The translations under genes and the position numbers were made by a program. Under the pieces are notes generated by a model. The model was given only the letters and a program-made list of their open reading frames with translations. It did no database searches and was not told the origin of the DNA. Positions 56,803 through 64,000 of a DNA stretch of 64,000 bases are shown in pieces. The stretch lies in NCBI GenBank assembly GCA_002282715.1, contig NCKC01000001.1, positions 1 to 64,000 on the forward strand, given 5' to 3'. How positions within the stretch are numbered: the stretch's first letter is position 1; each line of letters begins with the position of its first letter. The stretch comes from Halothiobacillus sp. 15-55-196 (lineage in GTDB: Bacteria > Pseudomonadota > Gammaproteobacteria > Halothiobacillales > Halothiobacillaceae).

Positions 56803-58263
56803 TTACGCCCCGACCGACCAGGAAACGGACTTGCTGCCGGGGTGCGATGCTTCGGCACGTGCTCGTTCGTCTTGGCCAAGTTCGATGGCCTGCTTGATCA
56901 TATCGGCTGCGACCGGATACCACAGATCTTCCGGCACCCGCTGGCCGACACCGGCGCAAACCAACGGCAAACCGCCGTGAATCAGGGCGGCCAAGGCGCC
57001 ACCGAGCAGGACGGTCTCATCCAGCTTGGTCAAAATCATACCCGCAAGCGGCAACACTTGAAAACGGTTAATGGCATCGACCATCGCGCTGTACTGCGCC
57101 TGCGCCGACAAGACCAGCAAAACGTTCAGCCGCTCGTTGATGACCGGCAGATTCTTCAATGCATCCATCATGTGCATGTCACGCGGGGACATCCCGGCCG
57201 TGTCGATCAATACCAGGCGTTTGGACGAAACCGCGGGCAACAATTCCGCCAGATGCTGCTCGTCACGAGCGACATGCAGGGGAACGTTCAAGATACGGGC
57301 GTAGTTGCGCAGTTGCTCCTGAGCACCGATCCGGAACCGGTCCGTGGTGATCAGTGCAACAGAATCCCGCCCGTGGGTGAGCACTGCCTGTGCCGCTATT
57401 TTGGCCAGTGTGGTGGTCTTGCCCACACCGGTCGGCCCGATGAAGGCAAACATCCCACCCTGCATGAAGGCACTTTGCGCCGGTGTGGCGATTTTTTCCC
57501 CGAGTGATTTGAGTGCGGCGGATAAAGCTCGATCCGGCGCCTTTCGTGCGGCATCCTGCGCCAATTTTTTGGCCAAGCCCTTGGGAATGCCCAGGGTTTC
57601 CAGTCGCTCGCAGGTTTCCAGTTCTGCGGGGTGAGCGGCACTGTACCGATGCCATTCCAGCACGTCGAGCTGTCGCTCGAACAGTGCCCGCAACTGCCCC
57701 ACTTCGGCCTTGAGCTCGTTGAGGGCTTCGGGCGGCCTGGTATCGGAAGTTTCGCTGCGCCAATGACCACGCAAATCTCGCGGCTCGGCTCGTGACGCTG
57801 AGGATTGTGCCTTGCTGGAAGAGTTGACTTGCTTTGAGTCGTTGAACTCGGCCAAGGCTTCGGCAAACGGATCTTGAATCGGATCTGCCGCCGAAGATAA
57901 ACCTGCGGGCACGCGCGCGGACGCTTGTTCCGCTACCGGAGGTTGTTCCTGCATTTGTCGCCGCTGACGGGCCGCCAATAAGTCGGCGGTCACTCGATTG
58001 GGTTCGGTCGCAACGGCGGATTTTTCCGAAGATATATGTGAAGGTGGCGCCAGATCAACCGGTGAACTGCCAGCCACTCGATACGGCGCCTGTCGGCCCG
58101 CATCACGGCGAATGGCTTGCTCATCAAAATCGATGGCCGCAACCAACTCCACACCCTCCGGGCAGGGACGATTGGACAGGATCACCGCGTCGTCGCCAAA
58201 TAATTGACGAACCTGCCGCATGGCCTCCCGCATATCACCTGCAATAATTCGCTTGATTTTCAT
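56803..58263 (-). CDS. flhF: Flagellar biosynthesis GTPase FlhF
   Basis: SRP-type GTPase that marks the pole for flagellar assembly. The 486-residue protein has an N-terminal basic region (MKIKRIIAGDMREAMRQVRQ), a proline/serine-rich linker, and an NG domain with FIGPTGVGKTTTLAKIAAQA, VALITTDRFRIGAQEQLRNY, VLIDTAGMSPRD and LTKLDETVLLGG. Between flhA and flhG, as expected. Confidence 0.96.
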   Translation of the reverse strand: MKIKRIIAGDMREAMRQVRQLFGDDAVILSNRPCPEGVELVAAIDFDEQAIRRDAGRQAPYRVAGSSPVDLAPPSHISSEKSAVATEPNRVTADLLAARQRRQMQEQPPVAEQASARVPAGLSSAADPIQDPFAEALAEFNDSKQVNSSSKAQSSASRAEPRDLRGHWRSETSDTRPPEALNELKAEVGQLRALFERQLDVLEWHRYSAAHPAELETCERLETLGIPKGLAKKLAQDAARKAPDRALSAALKSLGEKIATPAQSAFMQGGMFAFIGPTGVGKTTTLAKIAAQAVLTHGRDSVALITTDRFRIGAQEQLRNYARILNVPLHVARDEQHLAELLPAVSSKRLVLIDTAGMSPRDMHMMDALKNLPVINERLNVLLVLSAQAQYSAMVDAINRFQVLPLAGMILTKLDETVLLGGALAALIHGGLPLVCAGVGQRVPEDLWYPVAADMIKQAIELGQDERARAEASHPGSKSVSWSVGA

Positions 58264-58316
58264 ACCCTAGCTCCCTCGTGCTTGATGCCGGCCCCGTAAA
58301 CCGCCAGCGAACGCCG

Positions 58317-60443
58317 TTAAGCGACCGCTCGCTGATTCCCGACACTGGCCACGACCTTGATATCTTTGTTGTCCGGTATTTCGTTGTAGCTCAATACATG
58401 TAACTGTCGAATGGAGTAACGCACCATTCGTGCCAACCAGCTACGAATTTGCGGGGCGACCAGCAAAATGGAGGGTTGCCCCACCTGCTCCTGCTTTTCC
58501 GCCGCTTCACGCAGGGATTGATGCAGGCGTTCGGCCAGACCCGGCTCGATACCCGGCGTGCCGTCCTGCCCCCCATTGGGCCGCTGTGTCGAGTTGAGCA
58601 AAAGCTGTTCTAGCTGCGGGTCGAGCGTGATGACCGGCAGGGTGGGCGACAGGCCGTTGATGTGCTGAACGATCATCCGGCCTAGGGCGATCCGCACGAC
58701 TTCGGTTAATTGGGAAACATCTTGCGTATGCTGCCCGTGACGCGCCAACGTTTCGGCGATGGTTCGAATGTCGCGAATCGGCAACCGTTCTTCCAGCAGG
58801 TTACGCAGCACCTGAACGATCGTGGTCATCCCGAGCGTTTTCGGCACCAGATCCTCGACCAGCTTGGGCGCGCCCTCCTTCAAGGTATCGATCAGCTGCT
58901 GGGCTTCTTCATAACCGAACAGATCGGCGGCGTTCTCGGTGAGAAGCTGCGACAAGTGCGTCGCGATGACGGTGGCAGGATCAACGACGGTATAGCCCAT
59001 GGCCTGCGCGTGTTCCTTGGTATTGCGCTCGATCCAGTACGCTTCGAGACCGAATGCCGGGTCGATGGTCTTGATGCCCGCGATCGGGCCGGAAACCTGA
59101 CCGGGATTGATGGCCATATCCCGGTCTGCATAGATTTCTGCCACGCCCATCGGCACCCCGTTGATGCTGATTCGGTATTCACCCGGTTTCAGATCGAGAT
59201 TGTCGCGAATATGCACGGCAGAAACCAGAAACCCCAGATCCTGCGATATTTTCTTGCGTACGCCCTTGATCCGCGGCATGAGTTGCCCGCCTTGGTTGCG
59301 ATCGACCAAGGGGATCAGGCCGTAACCCACTTCAAGCCCGATCACATCGACTGGCGGCACATCGTCCCAAGTCAATTCTTTCAGTTCCGGTTTTTTATCG
59401 GGAACCGCCTGCTGCTGGGCTTCTAGCTGAGCCTTTTCCTGCTTCTTGCGTGCAATCAGGTAGGCACCCGTGCCTGCGAGTGCGGCAAGCGTCAAAAAAG
59501 CGACATTCGGCATACCGGGAATGACGCCCAGTCCAGCCATGAGCCCGGCAGCCACACCCAACACGCGTGGGTCGGAAAACATCTGGGTTTGAACCTGCTT
59601 GCCCATATCCTGCGATGAAGCCACCCGCGTCACGATAATGGCGGTAGCAGTCGAGATCAAAAGTGATGGGATCGTTGCGACCAGACCGTCACCGATGGTC
59701 AGCAGAACATAGGTTTGCGCGGCTTCTCCGAACGGCATCCCATGCTGCAACACACCAATGAGCAGACCACCGAATACGTTGATGAAGACAATCAGAATCC
59801 CCGCAACCGCATCCCCGCGGACGAACTTGCTGGCACCATCCATCGAACCGTAGAAGTCGGCTTCGGAGGCGACTTCTTCACGCCGGAGTTTTGCCTGTTC
59901 CTGATTGATGATGCCCGCGTTCAGATCCGCGTCGATCGCCATCTGCTTGCCGGGCAAGGCATCCAGGGTGAAGCGCGCGGTCACTTCGGAAACCCGGCCA
60001 GCGCCCTTTGTGACCACAACAAAGTTGATCAGCATCAGGATGATGAACACGACGATACCGACTGCGTAGTTGCCACCGATGACAAACTCACCGAATGAAC
60101 CGATGACATGACCGGCTGCTTCCGGGCCATTCTGGCCGTGCAAGAGCACAACGCGGGTGGATGCGACGTTCAAGGCCAGCCGCAACAGGGTCGCCATGAG
60201 GATGACGGTTGGGAATACGGCGAAATCCAGCGGCCGCATCACGTAGATGGTGACCATCAGGATCACGATGGAAAGCGTGATATTGAAGGTGAACAAGGCA
60301 TCGAGGGCCAGTGGCGGCAGGGGCACGACCACCATGGCCAACAGCATGACGATAATCAGCGGCGGGCCGATGCCCTGACCGCGGTAACTGCGGATACCCT
60401 GCCCCGCAGAGCGCCAGTCCAGTGATGCGAGTAATGCCTTCAT
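58317..60443 (-). CDS. flhA: Flagellar type III export gate protein FlhA
   Basis: Integral membrane export-gate component with a large cytoplasmic domain that docks export chaperones. The 708-residue protein has eight hydrophobic N-terminal segments, with the conserved cytosolic loop FTLDALPGKQMAIDADLNAG and SEADFYGSMDGASKFVRGDA. The C-terminal FlhA-C domain is present from about residue 350 on. Length and order are typical (E. coli FlhA is 692). Confidence 0.97.
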   Translation of the reverse strand: MKALLASLDWRSAGQGIRSYRGQGIGPPLIIVMLLAMVVVPLPPLALDALFTFNITLSIVILMVTIYVMRPLDFAVFPTVILMATLLRLALNVASTRVVLLHGQNGPEAAGHVIGSFGEFVIGGNYAVGIVVFIILMLINFVVVTKGAGRVSEVTARFTLDALPGKQMAIDADLNAGIINQEQAKLRREEVASEADFYGSMDGASKFVRGDAVAGILIVFINVFGGLLIGVLQHGMPFGEAAQTYVLLTIGDGLVATIPSLLISTATAIIVTRVASSQDMGKQVQTQMFSDPRVLGVAAGLMAGLGVIPGMPNVAFLTLAALAGTGAYLIARKKQEKAQLEAQQQAVPDKKPELKELTWDDVPPVDVIGLEVGYGLIPLVDRNQGGQLMPRIKGVRKKISQDLGFLVSAVHIRDNLDLKPGEYRISINGVPMGVAEIYADRDMAINPGQVSGPIAGIKTIDPAFGLEAYWIERNTKEHAQAMGYTVVDPATVIATHLSQLLTENAADLFGYEEAQQLIDTLKEGAPKLVEDLVPKTLGMTTIVQVLRNLLEERLPIRDIRTIAETLARHGQHTQDVSQLTEVVRIALGRMIVQHINGLSPTLPVITLDPQLEQLLLNSTQRPNGGQDGTPGIEPGLAERLHQSLREAAEKQEQVGQPSILLVAPQIRSWLARMVRYSIRQLHVLSYNEIPDNKDIKVVASVGNQRAVA

Positions 60444-60467
60444 TTCTTATCCTTATTTGGCCGGAGT

Positions 60468-61604
60468 CTATGTGGATCGGCCATCCGGCCCGGCCCGGAA
60501 TTCATCTGGAACCGATGGATCCGGTCGTTCCGGCGGAGCCGACGCGCCCTTCACCTGGAACACGTAAGCCAGTACTTGGGCGACGGCGACATACAAGCCC
60601 GAAGGGATTGCGTCTCCCACCTCCACATGAGCAAACAAGGATCGTGCCAACTGAGGTGACTCAAAAAGCGGGACATGATTGGCATTGGCGATTTTTCGGA
60701 TCGTCATGGCCATTTCATCGGCCCCTTTGGCGACGACGGTCGGCGCGGCGTCCGAATTCGGCTGATACTTCAACGCGACCGAGAAGTGAGTCGGGTTGGT
60801 GATGATCACATCGGCGGTCGGCACGGCTTCCATCATCCGTCGCTGAGCCATTTGGCGCTGCAACTGCCGTATCTTCTGCTTAACCTCCGGCTTGCCTTCC
60901 ACTTCCTTGTATTCATCGATCATTTCCTGGCGGGTCATCCGCAGGCCCTTCTTGTATTCATAAATCTGGAACGGCACATCGATCATCGCGACCACGAGCA
61001 GCCCCAAAGACAGGCCCAGAAAAGACCAACTCAACAATGTGCCGGCGCGTGCCAACCCGGCTTCCAGCCCCATCAGACCCAAGCCGACAAAGTCCTTTTC
61101 CATTGCTTTGAACAGGCCGATCGCGATTGCGGCTATCAGGAAAAACTTGGCCAAAGTCTTGAGCAACTCAACCAAAGACTTCATGGAAAACATGCGCTTG
61201 AATCCCGGTAATGGATTCAGACGATTGAATTGGGGCGCCAAGGCCTGAGTGGAAAAATTCCAGCCGCCAACCAGAAGCGTCGATGAAACAGCCAGCACGA
61301 CGGCGGCCAGAAAGAAGGGCAACAGGGCAAGAAAACCTTCGGCGAAACTCAAGGCGAGACGATGAAACATCGTCGCCGGGTCCATGATCTCGGCACGGCT
61401 CAGCGTGAAAGCTTGGCGGAACATTTGTGCAAGACTGGAGAGCATGTGCCCGCCCATCACCAGAAAAACAATGGCGGAACCTGCCGTCAGCGCCAATGAA
61501 CCCAGCTCACGCGAGCGCGCGACCTGCCCTTTCTCGCGCGCTTCGCGGAGGCGTTTTTCACTGGGTTCTTCGGTTTTTTCCTGACCGTTCTCGTTCTCAG
61601 CCAC
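60468..61604 (-). CDS. flhB: Flagellar export switch protein FlhB
   Basis: Controls the substrate switch from rod/hook to filament export. The 378-residue protein has four membrane helices, a charged N-terminus (GQEKTEEPSEKRLREAREKG) and the autocleavage site in VIITNPTHFSVALKY (Asn270-Pro271). The C-terminal extension is Pro-rich (SAPPERPDPSVPDEF). It starts on the final base of fliR. Confidence 0.97.
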   Translation of the reverse strand: MAENENGQEKTEEPSEKRLREAREKGQVARSRELGSLALTAGSAIVFLVMGGHMLSSLAQMFRQAFTLSRAEIMDPATMFHRLALSFAEGFLALLPFFLAAVVLAVSSTLLVGGWNFSTQALAPQFNRLNPLPGFKRMFSMKSLVELLKTLAKFFLIAAIAIGLFKAMEKDFVGLGLMGLEAGLARAGTLLSWSFLGLSLGLLVVAMIDVPFQIYEYKKGLRMTRQEMIDEYKEVEGKPEVKQKIRQLQRQMAQRRMMEAVPTADVIITNPTHFSVALKYQPNSDAAPTVVAKGADEMAMTIRKIANANHVPLFESPQLARSLFAHVEVGDAIPSGLYVAVAQVLAYVFQVKGASAPPERPDPSVPDEFRAGPDGRST

Positions 61605-62380
61605 TAAGGTTGCCTCAACAGATCACTAATAAACTGAAGTGTCTGCTGCAGGAAGTGTTCCAGATTCGGCACCCAGGTCGGGCTGGAAACCAGAATCAGG
61701 AAGAAGCCGATAAGCAAAGTGGCCGGAAAACCGATCGAGAATATGTTGAGTTGCGGCGCGGCGCGCGTGATGACGCCCATCGCCAGATTGACCATCAATA
61801 GACTGATAATGACCGGCAAGGCAATCAAAATGGCATTGATGAACATGGACTGCCCGAAACCGACGACACGCCAGAACGTTTCCGGCGAGAGCCCCACCGG
61901 GGCAATCGGCAGCCAGACGAACGAATCCGCCAGCATTTTGACGATCAATGCCGGGCCGTCGAGCGAGATGAACAGCAAGGTGGCCACCACCGTGAGGAAC
62001 TGGGACACAATCGGCACGCTGACGCCGTTTTGCGGGTCAACCGTTTGCGCGAAACCAAGCCCCATGCCCAATGCCATGGATTCACCGGCGACCACAAATG
62101 AACTCACGATCAACCCCAGGACAAATCCCATGGTCACGCCAATGATGATCTGCTGCGCCACCAGCAATATACCGGCAACGGACAATGGATCGATCGTAGG
62201 GACGGGTGGAAGTGTCGGCGCGATGATCAGGCTGAACACCAAGGCGGCGAGAATACGCCAGCGCTTGGGCACACCCCGCGCGCCGAATATCGGCACTACC
62301 ATCAGCAATGCAGCCACCCGGACGAGGACCCAGACATAGCTCCCCACCCATCCCATGACTTCCGCTAAGGAAAGGGTCAT
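61604..62380 (-). CDS. fliR: Flagellar export gate protein FliR
   Basis: Part of the FliPQR export pore. The 258-residue protein has about six membrane segments (VWVLVRVAALLMVVPIFGAR, ILAALVFSLIIAPTLPPVPT, AINAILIALP-like stretch, PATLLIGFFLILVSSP). The conserved GMGLGFAQTVDPQNGVSVPI lies in the middle. Four bases after fliQ and overlapping flhB by one base. Confidence 0.96.
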   Translation of the reverse strand: MTLSLAEVMGWVGSYVWVLVRVAALLMVVPIFGARGVPKRWRILAALVFSLIIAPTLPPVPTIDPLSVAGILLVAQQIIIGVTMGFVLGLIVSSFVVAGESMALGMGLGFAQTVDPQNGVSVPIVSQFLTVVATLLFISLDGPALIVKMLADSFVWLPIAPVGLSPETFWRVVGFGQSMFINAILIALPVIISLLMVNLAMGVITRAAPQLNIFSIGFPATLLIGFFLILVSSPTWVPNLEHFLQQTLQFISDLLRQP

Positions 62381-62384
62381 GACA

Positions 62385-62654
62385 TCAGCCGATCAGCCCG
62401 GGAATTCGATGAAACAGGTCGGTGGTAAAATCGACCAGCAGGTGCAGCATCCACGGGCCTGCCAGCAATATGGCCAGAACCACTGCGAACAGCTTCGGGA
62501 TGAAGCTCAAGGTCATCTCGTTGATTTGCGTCGCCGCCTGGAACATACCGACCAATAACCCTACCGCCAGCGCGGTCAACAGAATCGGCATGGACAGCAG
62601 CAGGATGATGACCATCGCCTGACGGGTAAGATCGAGAACGGTATCCGGGCTCAT
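62385..62654 (-). CDS. fliQ: Flagellar export gate protein FliQ
   Basis: Small two-helix component of the FliPQR pore. The 89-residue protein matches the family: LTRQAMVIILLLSMPILLTA, then LLVGMFQAATQINEMTLSFI and PKLFAVVLAILLAGPWML. It lies between fliP and fliR. Confidence 0.96.
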   Translation of the reverse strand: MSPDTVLDLTRQAMVIILLLSMPILLTALAVGLLVGMFQAATQINEMTLSFIPKLFAVVLAILLAGPWMLHLLVDFTTDLFHRIPGLIG

Positions 62655-62684
62655 CTATCTCTCCTGAAACCAGTTGTCTGGCTT

Positions 62685-63509
62685 CTAGCTGCCAAGTGGC
62701 GCACCCATATAAAAGCTCGAAGCCAGCGTGCCCATGATCAGCGTCCAGCCATCAACCAGAACAAAGAGCATGAGCTTGAAGGGCAAGGACACGATCATGG
62801 GCGAAAGCATCATCATCCCCATCGACATCAGGACCGATGCCACGACAAGGTCGATGATCAAAAACGGAATGAAAATCAAAAAACCGATCTCGAAAGCGGT
62901 TTTCAGTTCCGACGTGATGAACGCAGCCATCAGGACGGTGTACGGCACATCCTTTGGCGTCTCAAAGGCCGGGTAATGACCAATATTCTGGAACAATGCG
63001 ATATCCGACTGGCGGGTCTGGTTGAGCATGAATGTTCGCAGGGGTTCCGCCGCTTTTTCAATGGCAACATTCGCCGTAATTTTCTGATCCATATAGGGTT
63101 TGATGCCCTCGTCATAGGACTTTTGAAACACCGGCGCCATGATGAACAGCGTCAGAAAAAGCGCCAGACCGATCAGTATCTGGTTCGATGGCGTTTGTGT
63201 CAGTCCCAACGCCTGGCGCATCAAGGACAGCACGATAATGATCCGGGTAAACGAAGTCATCAGCAGCAGCAACGACGGCAGCAAAGTCAGTACCGTCATC
63301 AGTGCCAGAATCTGCAGGGTCAGGCTGTACTGGGTTTGAGCGCCATCTGTCGTCAGCGTGACCGCCGGCAAACCCGGTGCGGCCATCGCCTGGGTCACCA
63401 CGGGCGCGGCATGAGCCAGATTCGTGGTGCAGAAAAACAAGCCCGCAATCAACAACAAGAGCCACCCGAAACGAGATGCAAGCAGTCGGCTCATCTTTTC
63501 GCTGCTCAT
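62685..63509 (-). CDS. fliP: Flagellar export gate protein FliP
   Basis: Core pore subunit of the flagellar export gate. The 274-residue precursor has an N-terminal signal peptide ([18 protein letters not shown]), then [20 protein letters not shown] and [40 protein letters not shown] and the final [14 protein letters not shown] are the best conserved parts. It follows fliO by ten bases. Confidence 0.97.
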   Translation of the reverse strand: MSSEKMSRLLASRFGWLLLLIAGLFFCTTNLAHAAPVVTQAMAAPGLPAVTLTTDGAQTQYSLTLQILALMTVLTLLPSLLLLMTSFTRIIIVLSLMRQALGLTQTPSNQILIGLALFLTLFIMAPVFQKSYDEGIKPYMDQKITANVAIEKAAEPLRTFMLNQTRQSDIALFQNIGHYPAFETPKDVPYTVLMAAFITSELKTAFEIGFLIFIPFLIIDLVVASVLMSMGMMMLSPMIVSLPFKLMLFVLVDGWTLIMGTLASSFYMGAPLGS

Positions 63510-63519
63510 GGGGCATTTC

Positions 63520-64000
63520 TCATTGGCTGCTTTCCCGTTTTACACCGGAAGTATCCACCGTTCCGCCCGCCGACGGACTCTGAGGCATATGATTTTTCAT
63601 CAGTTGCGCGAAAGCTCCTTCGAGCGGGTTGGATTTTGAAATCACATCCGGCGACAAGGGCGGATCGACCCAGCCCAGCGGTTCGATGTGGCCTTGCGAG
63701 ACGCCCAGCAGCATCTGTCGCTCACCAACCGCAATCAGCAGGACGCGCTCACGAGCGCCCACCGGCATTTGCGCCAGCACATTCAACGGGTAGCTGCCCG
63801 TGCGTCCATTGAAGCGCCCCGTTCGCTTGAGCAACCAGACGACGACGAACATCAGGGCGAGCACAATCACCAGGCTGAAAACCAGCTTCAACAGATAGCC
63901 GGAACTCAATGGATCAAATAACCCGGGTTTGGGGCTGATGGGGCTGGCTACTGATTCAGCCGCATGGTTTACGGCGGGTGTTGCGGGTGCCACTTCGGCG
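63520..64000 (-). CDS. fliO: Flagellar protein FliO, N-terminus possibly off the window
   Basis: Membrane scaffold that helps assemble the FliP ring. The visible part has a single helix ([20 protein letters not shown]) followed by the cytoplasmic FliO motif region [20 protein letters not shown] and [19 protein letters not shown] at 63993 could start translation, but the frame stays open to the right edge and no ribosome-binding site can be seen, so the true start probably lies beyond. Confidence 0.88.
   Translation of the reverse strand, partial: AEVAPATPAVNHAAESVASPISPKPGLFDPLSSGYLLKLVFSLVIVLALMFVVVWLLKRTGRFNGRTGSYPLNVLAQMPVGARERVLLIAVGERQMLLGVSQGHIEPLGWVDPPLSPDVISKSNPLEGAFAQLMKNHMPQSPSAGGTVDTSGVKRESSQ

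Overview
The window is a gene-dense stretch of a gammaproteobacterial chromosome. The gene orders kdsD-kdsC-lptCAB-rpoN-hpf-ptsN-rapZ, recR-ybaB-dnaX and flhA-flhF-flhG-fliA-cheYZAB-parC-cheW are characteristic of that class. A CbbY-type phosphatase, an N-acetylglutaminylglutamine-type amidotransferase (osmolyte synthesis), a SoxW-like thioredoxin and glycogen genes would suit a halotolerant, carbon-fixing sulfur oxidiser such as Halothiobacillus. That assignment is inference from gene content, not a database match. No insertion sequence, prophage, CRISPR array, tRNA or rRNA was seen.

Layout. 1-7774: glycogen synthesis, with glgC (cut by the left edge) divergent from glgB-glgA, followed by a DUF1631 gene and a PilZ gene in the same run. 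A 164-bp MITE-like inverted-repeat element lies between glgC and glgB. 7799-21099: a long minus-strand block. It begins with an FGE-like gene and a 179-codon unknown gene, continues through a modified Mla phospholipid-transport operon (mlaF-E-D-[TolC-like]-C-B), then murA, hisG, hisD, hisC, the 4.5S SRP RNA, dnaX, ybaB and recR. 21424-30459: plus-strand envelope and regulatory block: Kdo synthesis, Lpt transport, sigma-54, Hpf, and an incomplete nitrogen-type PTS (ptsN, hprK, rapZ, a mannose-type EIIA, HPr) with no enzyme I.

30462-47891: mixed short operons. These are mnmC; a lone glutamine-dependent amidotransferase; two thioredoxin-fold proteins followed by a TolC and a HlyD-type adaptor with no pump; wrbA-DUF2069; galU; slyD with a strong terminator; a BPSS1780-type membrane protein; CbbY; a stand-alone CZB zinc-binding protein; hda; an AI-2E-type permease; and DUF58-TgpA. 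47941-64000: a minus-strand flagellar and chemotaxis block from fliO (cut by the right edge) to DUF2802, with a good sigma-28 promoter before cheY.

The most unusual feature is the Mla operon. A TolC-family outer-membrane protein overlaps both mlaD and mlaC by 4 bp, occupying the slot where many operons carry mlaA/vacJ. The operon is headed by two further coupled genes that are not standard Mla components. Next in interest are the pump-less thioredoxin-TolC-HlyD operon and several structured intergenic segments (1105-1268, 21124-21240, 29662-29772).
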